From the NCBI RefSeq assembly GCF_030272895.1, contig NZ_JALRNF010000071.1:1-13164 (forward strand): a DNA stretch of 13,164 nucleotides, given 5' to 3'. The stretch is from Pseudomonas sp. BGr12 (GTDB lineage: Bacteria > Pseudomonadota > Gammaproteobacteria > Pseudomonadales > Pseudomonadaceae). Of the stretch, positions 5,169 through 12,112 are shown one piece after another; the first letter of the stretch is position 1, and each line of letters begins with the position of its first letter. Under the pieces are notes generated by a model. It was not told the DNA's origin. It made no database searches and was given only the letters and a program-made list of their open reading frames with translations. The position numbers and the translations under genes are program-made.

Positions 5169-7337
5169 CTAGAAGCGTGTCTGCAAGGCCAGTTCCAGGG
5201 TCCGTGGCGCACCCAGGTAGAGCATGCTCGACGAGGTCCAGCGGGCATAGACTTCATCGGTCAGGTTGCGCACCCGGGCGGTGATGCGGGTGTCGGCATC
5301 GACCTTGTAGCCCAGGAATGCACCGAACAGGATGTAGGACGGCGCATGCCGGGTGTTGGCCGCATCGGCATACACCGACGACACGTAACGGCTGTCGCCG
5401 CCCACCTGCCAGTTGGGGTCGATGTCGTAGGTCAGCCAGAAGTTGGCCACCCGCTCGGGGATGTTGGTCGGTGTGTTGCCCTTGCGCGATACGCTGGTGC
5501 CGCCGACGTTTTCATTGAACTCGTCGTACTGGGCATCGACGTAGGCGAAGTTGCCCTCGGCCAGCAGTTGCGGGGTGACGTGCAGGGAGGCGGCCACTTC
5601 GACCCCGCGCGACGATTGCTTGCCCACCGGCTGGGTGAAGCCGGGGTTGGCCGGGTCGGCGGTGGCCAGGTTCTTGCGCTCGATATGGTAGGCGGCGAGG
5701 GTGGCGGCGCCACGGCCGTCGAGGAAGTCGAACTTGCTGCCCACCTCGACCTGCTTGCCGGTGCTGAGGTCAAAATCGCGCAGCTGGGCGAAGGTGGCGG
5801 TGGTCAGGATGCCGGCCGGTGGATCGGCGGCGGTGCTGTACTGCACATAGACGTTGGCCGCCGGGGTCAGCTGGTAGACCAGGCCGACGCGTCCGGTGGT
5901 GGGCTCGTAGTTCTGCTTGTAGTCCAGCGGGTTGTTGGCATCGACGCTGCGGTAGTTGTGCACCTCAAGGTCGATATGGTCATGACGCAGGCCGGTCAGC
6001 AGCGACAGCCGCTCGGTCAGTTGCAGGCGGTTTTCCAGGAACGCCGCCCAGGTGTCCACGGTGTTCTGGCGGTTCTTCTGGTAGCCGGGGACCATGCCCT
6101 TGAGGTCATAGAAATGCCCGGGATCGAAGTTCGCCGGGTCGACGCTGTCGAACACACCGGTCACCGAGCGCGGGTAGTTCATCTGCACGTTATGGCTGTA
6201 GTCGATCCCGCTCGACCACTGGCTGTCCATGCCCAGCAACTGGCCCTGGTGCAGCAGCTCGAAGCGGTTGCCGTTGAGCTCCTGGTCGTGGCGCTGCAAC
6301 AACGCATTGGAGCGGTTCACCCGGCTGTTGTCGGCGTTGTAGGCGTAGGTTTCGAGGTTACGGAAGTTACGCTGGGTGTTGTAGTGGTACAGGGTGTTGC
6401 GCACCGAAGTGGCGTCGTTGAAGCGGTACTCGGTGATCGAGCGTAGCCAGCGTACCCGCTGCTCGTAGCGGCCGTCCTCGACGTTGTAGTTCTCGAAACG
6501 CCGGCTTTCGTCGACCTTCATCTCGCCACCCAGCGGGTTGAGTACCGGGCTGCCCCAGTAGGGGCTGTCGACGGTCTCGTTCTGGTACTCCAGGGCCAGG
6601 GTGTGGGACAGCTGGTCGTTGATGTCGGTCAGCAGCGAGAAGGCCACGCTCCAGGCGTCGCGTTCCTCGCGGTCGACATAGCCGTTGCTGTGGGTGTGGC
6701 TGAAATCCAGGCGGGCGTAGTTGCGGATGCCGTCGCCTTGGTTGAGGGCGTGGTTGAAGCCGAACGAGGTTTCGCTGCTGTCATAGGAGCCGTACTTGAT
6801 GCGCCCTTCGTTGAAGGATTCGTCGCGGCTGGCCAGCTTGGTGATGTAGTTGATCGAGCCCCCCACGGCACCGGCGCCGAACAGGAAGCTCGACGGTCCG
6901 CCGATGGCTTCGACGCGGTCATAGATCCAGCTGTCCACCGGCCGTGCGGCGACGGCGTCGTACTGCACGCTGATGCCGTTGAACAGTTGGGTGATCTGCG
7001 CGCCGGAAAAGCCCCGGTAGGCCACTGAGCCGGCGGAGCCGGGCGGGGAGGCGGCGGTCATGCCGGGCACGCCGGTGAGCATGTCCTGGGTGGTCTGGGC
7101 GCCGCGCTGTTCGATCTGCTGGCGGTTGACCACCGTCACCGAGGCCGGGGTTTCCCGCGGGGTCAGGCCCAGGCGCGAGCCGGTTTGCGAAGGGGTGTCG
7201 AGCAGCACACCGTCTTCGCTGTCGGCGCGCCCTTCGATGCGCAGGTCGGGCAGGGTCAGCGGCGCATCGGCCGCGGCATTGAAGGACAGCGCACAGAACA
7301 GTGCCGCGCAACCGGAAAAGCGATAGGAGTAGGGCAT
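5169..7337 (-). CDS. TonB-dependent outer-membrane receptor (siderophore/metal type)
   Basis: A 722-residue receptor. A signal peptide covers about residues 1-23 (hydrophobic CAALFCALSF, AAA before the probable cleavage), followed by a possible TonB box near LPDLRIEG. The plug is at about 60-168: TPASVTVVNRQQIEQRGA, MLTGVPGM, YRGFSGAQITQLFNG and RVEAIGGPSSFLFGAGAVGG. The 22-strand barrel runs to the C-terminus and ends in the outer-membrane signature phenylalanine (LELALQTRF). There is no N-terminal STN signalling domain, so it is a plain transporter. Plug and tail resemble siderophore-type receptors, but the usual RGP is GGP here. No Met-rich or His-rich copper motif is obvious. ATG at 7337 is chosen because it starts the signal peptide. 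It is followed directly by a PepSY gene and preceded by a DUF2946-like gene. No Fur-box-like palindrome is visible upstream. The ligand is undetermined. Confidence 0.92.
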   Translation of the reverse strand: MPYSYRFSGCAALFCALSFNAAADAPLTLPDLRIEGRADSEDGVLLDTPSQTGSRLGLTPRETPASVTVVNRQQIEQRGAQTTQDMLTGVPGMTAASPPGSAGSVAYRGFSGAQITQLFNGISVQYDAVAARPVDSWIYDRVEAIGGPSSFLFGAGAVGGSINYITKLASRDESFNEGRIKYGSYDSSETSFGFNHALNQGDGIRNYARLDFSHTHSNGYVDREERDAWSVAFSLLTDINDQLSHTLALEYQNETVDSPYWGSPVLNPLGGEMKVDESRRFENYNVEDGRYEQRVRWLRSITEYRFNDATSVRNTLYHYNTQRNFRNLETYAYNADNSRVNRSNALLQRHDQELNGNRFELLHQGQLLGMDSQWSSGIDYSHNVQMNYPRSVTGVFDSVDPANFDPGHFYDLKGMVPGYQKNRQNTVDTWAAFLENRLQLTERLSLLTGLRHDHIDLEVHNYRSVDANNPLDYKQNYEPTTGRVGLVYQLTPAANVYVQYSTAADPPAGILTTATFAQLRDFDLSTGKQVEVGSKFDFLDGRGAATLAAYHIERKNLATADPANPGFTQPVGKQSSRGVEVAASLHVTPQLLAEGNFAYVDAQYDEFNENVGGTSVSRKGNTPTNIPERVANFWLTYDIDPNWQVGGDSRYVSSVYADAANTRHAPSYILFGAFLGYKVDADTRITARVRNLTDEVYARWTSSSMLYLGAPRTLELALQTRF

Positions 7338-7438
7338 GGAGCGAACTCTGGAAATTGAGCCAGCGGCCCGCAGCACCTGTCAGGCAGGCGCGGCAGAAAA
7401 GGGCCGGTTACGGGCAGCCGAAACGGCCGCCTGAAGGT

Positions 7439-7825
7439 TCAAGCCAGAAGCGGGGAGGCGCGGGGGTTGGCGGCGGGCCAGCAATAGCGCGGTGGCGCCT
7501 TGCTGGGCAGTTCACGGTGATAGCGACGAATGCGGCTGGCCGCCAGCAGCCAGCCGATGACCAGTACCAGGCCCAGGCAGACCACTGCCGCCGCGCAGAC
7601 CGGGCAGGTCTGCAGGCTGTCCCAGCCGGCGACCGGCTGATCGCCGAAGTCGCTTTTCAGTGAAGGGCCGGCGCTGCCCATGGCCGAGCAGAAGGCGCCG
7701 CCGATGCCGTTGAGTTTCAGGCCCATCATCTGCCCGTGACCGATACCGCAGGCGAACAGATTGAACAGGACGCAGAAATACAGGGTCCAGGCAATCAGCG
7801 GGCGGTGGGCGGACGTGGGTTTCAT
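7439..7825 (-). CDS. DUF2946-like small membrane protein with Cys/His/Met motifs
   Basis: A 128-residue protein with two membrane segments (about 9-28 and 77-95) and a loop between them, probably periplasmic. Potential metal ligands are seven cysteines (18, 26, 46, 74, 77, 83, 115), the cluster GIGHGQMM (27-34) and the pair CPVC (74-77). Length, the GHGQM motif, a middle FCS and the CPxC before the second helix fit the DUF2946 family, which in proteobacteria is often found beside TonB-dependent copper receptors. Its molecular function is unknown. It lies 101 bp upstream of the receptor and 43 bp downstream of the MscS gene, all on one strand. ATG at 7825 starts a short basic N-terminus before the first helix; the frame upstream overlaps the MscS gene. 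Its Shine-Dalgarno is poor. A role in metal handling with the receptor is inference. Confidence 0.75.
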   Translation of the reverse strand: MKPTSAHRPLIAWTLYFCVLFNLFACGIGHGQMMGLKLNGIGGAFCSAMGSAGPSLKSDFGDQPVAGWDSLQTCPVCAAAVVCLGLVLVIGWLLAASRIRRYHRELPSKAPPRYCWPAANPRASPLLA

Positions 7826-7868
7826 GGGCGCGACTTTAGCACCGTTGGTCGGGGACGAGAAAGCCGAA

Positions 7869-9908
7869 TCAGGCACCCTTTTCGCCGACCCTGGGTGGCG
7901 GTGGATTGTACTGGGCGAAGCTGACGTCGTCGGTTTCGTCCACACGCTTTTTAAGGCGCTCGTTGAAGGCGCGGTTCACCGCATATTGCCCGCCGGAACT
8001 GGTGCGAAACTGGGCGGTGAGGGTGATGCCGTTGAGGTTCATGCTGTCGACCCCGAACACTTGCAACGGCCCCTGCAGGCTGTGGCGCAGGATCGGGTCT
8101 TCGCTGATCGAATGGCCGACCTCGCGGATCAGCTTCAGGGCGCTGTCGACGTTGGTGGCATAGCTGAACTGCACCGAAAAGAAGGCATAGGCGAACTGCC
8201 GCGACTGGTTGGTGACCGCCTTGATCTGGCCGAACGGCACCGAGTGCACGAAGCCCTTGGCGTCACGCAGGCGCAGGGTACGAATGGTCAGGCTCTCGAC
8301 CGTGCCGGCGTGGCCCGAGTCGAGCACCACCCAGTCGCCGATGGCGATGGTGTCTTCGATCAGGATGAACAGCCCGGTGATCACGTCCTGCACCAGTTGC
8401 TGGGAGCCGAAGCCGATAGCCAGGCCCACCACCCCGGCACCGGCCAGCAGGGGCGCGACGTTGATACCCAGGTTAGCCATGGTGGTGATGGTGCAGATCA
8501 CCACCAGGATGATTTTGATCGCGTTGCGCAGCATTGGCAGGATGGTCCGCACCCGGGTGCTGGGCTGGCGCGCGGCGCGGCGCCCGACCGTGGGCTTGAG
8601 GGCTTCCTGGATGGCGGTGTCGATCACCACCCAGAGCAGCCAGGTGACCAGCAGGATCAGGCCGATGCTGCCCAATGAGTCGCTGATGGCTCGGCCCAGG
8701 CTGTTCTTGAGGGCGAAATCGAGCACGGAAACACCCCAGATGCGCCCCAGCAATTCGATGAAGGTCACGGCCATGACGATACGCGCCAAGGCGTGGGCCA
8801 GGTTGCGCAGCAGTTCCTTGTAGGGGCGCAGGCGTTGCCTGGCTTCCTCGCCTTCCTGGTCCTTGAACATGCGCTGCAGCACGGTACTGAGAAACACCGT
8901 GACGATCAGCAGGATCGAGGTCATCAGGGCCTTCTGCAGGGCGCGCTGGCTTTCTTCGCCGGCGCCGATCAGGTTGACCGCCGAGACCAGGATCATCAGC
9001 AGGATCGGCAGGAACCACAGCGCCGAGAAGATCCGCAGGGTTTCCTGCACGGCGCGGTGTTGCAGGCGGTCGGGCAGGGCGCGGTTGCGGATCAGGTGCG
9101 CCACCGGGCGGCGCAGTTTGAGCACCAGCACGGCGAAGGCCAGGGTGGCCAGCAGGCCGGTCAGGGCGGCAACGCTGCTGGTGAAATTGCCGCCCAGGTG
9201 CCGGGCGATCTGCGGGCTGGTCAGGGCATCGCTCCAGGCTGCCAGAAAGCCGATCAGGAACAGCGGCCGGGGCGCCACCCGGCGGATGATCTGCACTGCC
9301 CTGCGCTTGTGCCCGGTGTCGAACAGGGTGATCAGGCAGAAGATGATCGAGGTCGAGAAGATACCGGCGCTGGTGGCGTAGGCCAGGCTCATGCCCAGCG
9401 CACGCCCGGCCGACAGCAGGAGGAAATGGCTGACATAGAGCGTCACGATCAGGCTCAGCACGGCCGGCAGGGTGTAGGCCAGCAGATACTTGATGACCCG
9501 GCGCGGCCGCGGCCGGTCGCGAATCAGGCGGGAGCGGCTGCAGGTGCGCGAGAGCATCCGGCCAAAGTTGGTCAGCAGGGCGAAGGCGATCAGCCAGGTG
9601 ACGGTCAGCAGGGCGAAGTCGCGCCACAGTTCCAGAGGGCTGATGCCGGAATGCTCGGTGACCAGTTGATCGACCTCGTCGGCGGCGCGGTCGGCGCGCA
9701 GGCGCCAGTTGTCGATCACATGGCTGTCGACATCCAGCTCCTTGCTGACATCGTCCAGGCCATCGGCGATGGCGCCCAGCAGGCCGCCCTGGACCACGGG
9801 CTCTGCAGGTTCCGCCGGTTTGCTGGCCGCCGGCACCAGGGGCGCGGCGCCGGCCAGTTGCAGGCTCAGCAGGCAGGCGAGCAGGAGGGCGAACAGGGAT
9901 CGGGTCAA
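7869..9908 (-). CDS. Large MscS-family mechanosensitive channel (YbiO-like)
   Basis: A 679-residue inner-membrane protein. It has a signal peptide at about 1-22 (LTRSLFALLLACLLSLQLAG, then AAP), a short periplasmic region, about ten or eleven membrane helices, and the MscS core near the C-terminus. The pore helix is at about 482-519 (LLAGAGVVGLAIGFGSQQLV, DVITGLFILIED). It is followed by the beta domain (DWVVL, GTVESLTIRTLRLRD, VPFGQI) and the cytosolic alpha/beta end. Size and multi-helix front resemble E. coli YbiO rather than the 286-residue MscS. Such channels open under membrane tension and release solutes during osmotic downshock. No ATG precedes the signal peptide closely. TTG at 9908 is preferred because GAGGA lies 7 nt upstream, and the frame further up runs into a REPIN. 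The stop is 43 bp before the DUF2946 gene, so read-through transcription into the metal operon is possible. Confidence 0.9.
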   Translation of the reverse strand: MTRSLFALLLACLLSLQLAGAAPLVPAASKPAEPAEPVVQGGLLGAIADGLDDVSKELDVDSHVIDNWRLRADRAADEVDQLVTEHSGISPLELWRDFALLTVTWLIAFALLTNFGRMLSRTCSRSRLIRDRPRPRRVIKYLLAYTLPAVLSLIVTLYVSHFLLLSAGRALGMSLAYATSAGIFSTSIIFCLITLFDTGHKRRAVQIIRRVAPRPLFLIGFLAAWSDALTSPQIARHLGGNFTSSVAALTGLLATLAFAVLVLKLRRPVAHLIRNRALPDRLQHRAVQETLRIFSALWFLPILLMILVSAVNLIGAGEESQRALQKALMTSILLIVTVFLSTVLQRMFKDQEGEEARQRLRPYKELLRNLAHALARIVMAVTFIELLGRIWGVSVLDFALKNSLGRAISDSLGSIGLILLVTWLLWVVIDTAIQEALKPTVGRRAARQPSTRVRTILPMLRNAIKIILVVICTITTMANLGINVAPLLAGAGVVGLAIGFGSQQLVQDVITGLFILIEDTIAIGDWVVLDSGHAGTVESLTIRTLRLRDAKGFVHSVPFGQIKAVTNQSRQFAYAFFSVQFSYATNVDSALKLIREVGHSISEDPILRHSLQGPLQVFGVDSMNLNGITLTAQFRTSSGGQYAVNRAFNERLKKRVDETDDVSFAQYNPPPPRVGEKGA

Positions 9909-9978
9909 TGGACTTTCCTCAAACCGTGGATGACGGAAAGGGTAGTCAATGAACCGCTCTAGGGTGAGTGGGCTGGCG

Positions 9979-10063
9979 TAGGAGCTGGCGAAGCCTGCGA
10001 TGCGGGCAACGCACACTGACGGGCACCGCGGCGATGCCATCGCAGGCTTCGCCAGCTCCCACA
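9979..10063. repeat. REPIN (inverted REP pair) upstream of the MscS gene
   Basis: Left arm TAGGAGCTGGCGAAGCCTGC (9979 onward, continuing GATG) and right arm CATCGCAGGCTTCGCCAGCT (10038 onward, continuing CCCACA) are near-perfect inverted repeats. The right arm and the bases after it (CCACAAAGACA) match the right arm and linker start of the 137-bp units at the window's left end. Both arms here are the same REP subtype, whereas the array pairs two different subtypes. It sits between the MscS start and the sbp terminator. Confidence 0.93.
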
Positions 10064-10106
10064 AAGACAATTCTCCCTCAGGGGGCCGGTCCAGGGAGGC
10101 GGGCAT

Positions 10107-10139
10107 AAAAAATCCGGGGCCCATCACAGGCCCCGGATT
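10107..10139 (-). terminator. Intrinsic terminator of sbp
   Basis: A perfect 11-bp stem, AATCCGGGGCC (10111-10121) with GGCCCCGGATT (10129-10139), has a 7-nt loop. On the minus strand it is followed by a run of T (AAAAAA at 10107-10112 on the plus strand). It begins 12 bp past the sbp stop codon and separates sbp from the MscS gene. Confidence 0.93.
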
Positions 10140-10151
10140 CGCTATACCGAC

Positions 10152-11150
10152 TTACTGCCCGGTATAGATCTGGTCGAACACGCCACCATCATTGAAGTGG
10201 GTCTTCTGCACGGTGCGCCAGTCACCGAAGGTCTTCTCCACCGACAGGAAGTCGACTTTCGGGAAGCGGTCGGTGTACTTGGCCAGGATCGCCGGATCAC
10301 GTGGGCGCAGGTAGTTGTTGGCGGCGATCTCCTGGGCCTCCGGCGACCACAGGTACTTCAGGTACGCCTCGGCGGTGGCGCGGGTGCCTTTCTTGTCCAC
10401 TACCTTGTCGACCACGCTCACCGGTGGCTCAGCTTCGGCGGAGACGCTCGGGTAGATCACTTCGAACTGGTCGCGACCGAACTCGCGGGCGATCATTTCG
10501 GCTTCGTTCTCGAAGGTCACCAGCACGTCGCCGATCTGGTTGGTCATGAAGGTGGTGGTGGCGGCGCGGCCACCGGTGTCGAGTACCGGCGCCTGCTTGA
10601 ACAGCTTGCCGACGAATTCCTTGGCTTTGCTCTCGTCGCCGCCGGTTTTCAGCACATAGCCCCAGGCCGACAGGTAGGTGTAGCGGCCGTTACCCGAGGT
10701 CTTGGGGTTGGGTACGATGACCTGGACGCCGTCCTTGAGCAGGTCCGGCCAGTCTTTGAGAGCCTTGGGGTTGCCCTTGCGGACGATGAATACGGTGGCC
10801 GAGGTGAACGGTGCGCTGTTGTTCGGCAGGCGGGTGACCCAGTTGTCCGGCACCAGCTTGCCGTTGTCGGCCAGGGCGTTGATGTCGGTGGCCATGTTCA
10901 TGGTGATGACGTCGGCCGGCAGGCCATCGATCACCGAGCGGGCCTGCTTGCTCGAACCGCCGAACGACATCTGCACAGTGAGCTTCTCTTTATGCTCGGC
11001 TTCCCAGTGTTTCTGGAAGGCCGCGTTGTAGTCCTTGTAGAAGTCGCGCATCACGTCATAGGAGACGTTGAGCAGCGGAGCCGCCGCATGGGCCATGTTG
11101 CCCAGGGCGAGGCCTGCGGCCAGAAGCGAGGCACTGAAGAGTTTTTTCAC
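10152..11150 (-). CDS. sbp: Periplasmic sulfate-binding protein
   Basis: A 332-residue Sbp/CysP-family protein. It has a clear Sec signal peptide (MKKLFSASLLAAGLALG, cleavage near AHA, residue 22) and the sulfate-binding hallmarks SFGGSSKQAR (62-71), ADVITMNMATDI (79-90) and NPKTSGNGRYTYLSAWGY (148-165). It captures sulfate in the periplasm for the CysTWA ABC importer. The start is GTG at 11150 with AAGGA about 7 nt upstream; an ATG just before it (GGAATGCGCA) is out of frame. In many pseudomonads sbp is followed by cysT-cysW-cysA. Here a strong terminator follows at once and the next gene is a channel, so this copy is an orphan or second sulfate-binding protein relying on a permease elsewhere. 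A K+ channel gene ends 93 bp upstream on the same strand. Induction under sulfur limitation through CysB is known for such genes and inferred here. Confidence 0.95.
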   Translation of the reverse strand: MKKLFSASLLAAGLALGNMAHAAAPLLNVSYDVMRDFYKDYNAAFQKHWEAEHKEKLTVQMSFGGSSKQARSVIDGLPADVITMNMATDINALADNGKLVPDNWVTRLPNNSAPFTSATVFIVRKGNPKALKDWPDLLKDGVQVIVPNPKTSGNGRYTYLSAWGYVLKTGGDESKAKEFVGKLFKQAPVLDTGGRAATTTFMTNQIGDVLVTFENEAEMIAREFGRDQFEVIYPSVSAEAEPPVSVVDKVVDKKGTRATAEAYLKYLWSPEAQEIAANNYLRPRDPAILAKYTDRFPKVDFLSVEKTFGDWRTVQKTHFNDGGVFDQIYTGQ

Positions 11151-11243
11151 TGCGCATTCCTTGTTCGAGTTGTCGTTAAGGGCATTATGCCAGCGACTAT
11201 AGCGGTTGGGCCTTAGGCGCTAAAAGATTAAAAAGTACTTTGC

Positions 11244-12068
11244 TTATTCCAGTTTCTTGAATAGCGCATTGCCGCAGCGCGAGCAGAAGGCTGCTCCGTG
11301 CTCATGGTGTTTCTTGCGACATACCGGGCAGTCGTGCAGCAGCTGTTCACCGCGCATCGCATTGGCCAGCTCCGCCGTGAAGATCCCGGTGGGCACGGCG
11401 ATGATCGAGTAACCGGTGATCATCACCAGTGACGACAACACCTGGCCCAGCGGGGTCTTGGGCACGATGTCGCCAAAGCCGACGGTGGTCAGGGTGACGA
11501 TGGCCCAGTAGATGCCCTTGGGGATACTGGTAAAGCCATGTTCAGGGCCTTCGACCACGTACATCAGGGTGCCGAACACTGTGACCAGGGTCGAGACGCT
11601 GACCAGGAACACGATGATCTTCTGTTTGCTGCCGTGCAGCGCCTCCAGCAGGTAATGCGCCTGCTTGAGGTAGGGGCCGAGCTTGAGCACGCGAAAGATG
11701 CGCAGCATCCGGATCACCCGGATGATCAGCAGGTACTGGGCGTCGCTGTAGTACAGGGCGATGATCCCCGGGACGATCGCCAGCAAATCGACCAGGCCGT
11801 AGAAGCTGAAGGCGTAGCGCACAGGCTTTGGCGAGCAGTACAGGCGGATCAGGTACTCGACCAGGAAGATCGCGGTGAAGCCCCACTCGATGGCGGCCAA
11901 CAGGCCCGCGTAGTTCTGGTGGACTTCATCGATGCTGTCGAGGATCACCGTCACCAGGCTGGCGAGGATGATCAGCAGCAGGATGCTGTCGAAGCGCCGG
12001 CCGGCGACGGTGTCGGTTTGAAAAACGATGACGTAGAGCCGTTCGCGCCAGCTCGAAGGGGTGTTCAT
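11244..12068 (-). CDS. Voltage-gated-type K+ channel with C-terminal zinc ribbon
   Basis: A 274-residue six-helix channel. S1-S3 lie within about 28-107. S4 has regularly spaced arginines, RVIRMLRIFRVLK (117-129: Arg117, 120, 123, 126). S5 is at about 151-172. The pore loop carries the K+ selectivity filter TTVGFGD (194-200), and S6 runs to about 235. The cytoplasmic tail is short and contains two CxxC knuckles, CPVC (247-250) and CSRC (262-265), with KKHHEHG between them, a zinc-ribbon-like end. Selectivity for K+ is strongly supported by the filter; voltage sensing is inferred from S4. ATG at 12068 is chosen over ATG at 12080 because GGAG lies 7 nt upstream of the former and nothing precedes the latter. 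It starts 44 bp after the urea transporter stop, so the two are probably co-transcribed. A hairpin abuts the start codon (see the separate entry). Confidence 0.92.
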   Translation of the reverse strand: MNTPSSWRERLYVIVFQTDTVAGRRFDSILLLIILASLVTVILDSIDEVHQNYAGLLAAIEWGFTAIFLVEYLIRLYCSPKPVRYAFSFYGLVDLLAIVPGIIALYYSDAQYLLIIRVIRMLRIFRVLKLGPYLKQAHYLLEALHGSKQKIIVFLVSVSTLVTVFGTLMYVVEGPEHGFTSIPKGIYWAIVTLTTVGFGDIVPKTPLGQVLSSLVMITGYSIIAVPTGIFTAELANAMRGEQLLHDCPVCRKKHHEHGAAFCSRCGNALFKKLE

Positions 12069-12098
12069 GCTCAACTCCATTGCACAATGGAGCTGAGC
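12069..12098 (-). promoter_or_regulatory. Hairpin enclosing the K+ channel ribosome binding site
   Basis: On the transcribed strand GCTCAGCTCCATTG and CAATGGAGTTGAGC are 14-nt inverted repeats separated by 2 nt. The only non-Watson-Crick position is a G-U wobble in RNA. The 3' arm holds the GGAG Shine-Dalgarno and ends directly at the ATG (12068). Folding would block ribosome entry. Alternatives are a DNA operator for a dimeric regulator or a weak attenuator without a T-run. The pairing is seen directly; the function is inferred. Confidence 0.6.
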
Positions 12099-12112
12099 CT
12101 AGGGGCAGTGCT

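Noticed and set aside
5346..6446. 366-codon plus-strand frame inside the receptor gene
   Set aside because: Antisense shadow of the TonB receptor; low-complexity Val/Gly-rich sequence without domain features.
7376..7384. CTGACA half-site (minus strand) upstream of the receptor as a CopR copper-regulator box
   Set aside because: As I recall the CopR motif it needs a second GTAAT half about 5 nt further on, which is absent here. A six-base match alone is chance-level.
7338..7438. Fur box before the receptor
   Set aside because: No AT-rich GATAAT-type palindrome could be found in this GC-rich gap.
9944..9949. TTGACT (minus strand) as a -35 element of the MscS gene
   Set aside because: No acceptable -10 hexamer lies at 16-18 nt spacing.
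8793..9962. 389-codon plus-strand frame inside the MscS gene
   Set aside because: Antisense shadow, extremely Gln/Gly/Ala-rich, no start context.
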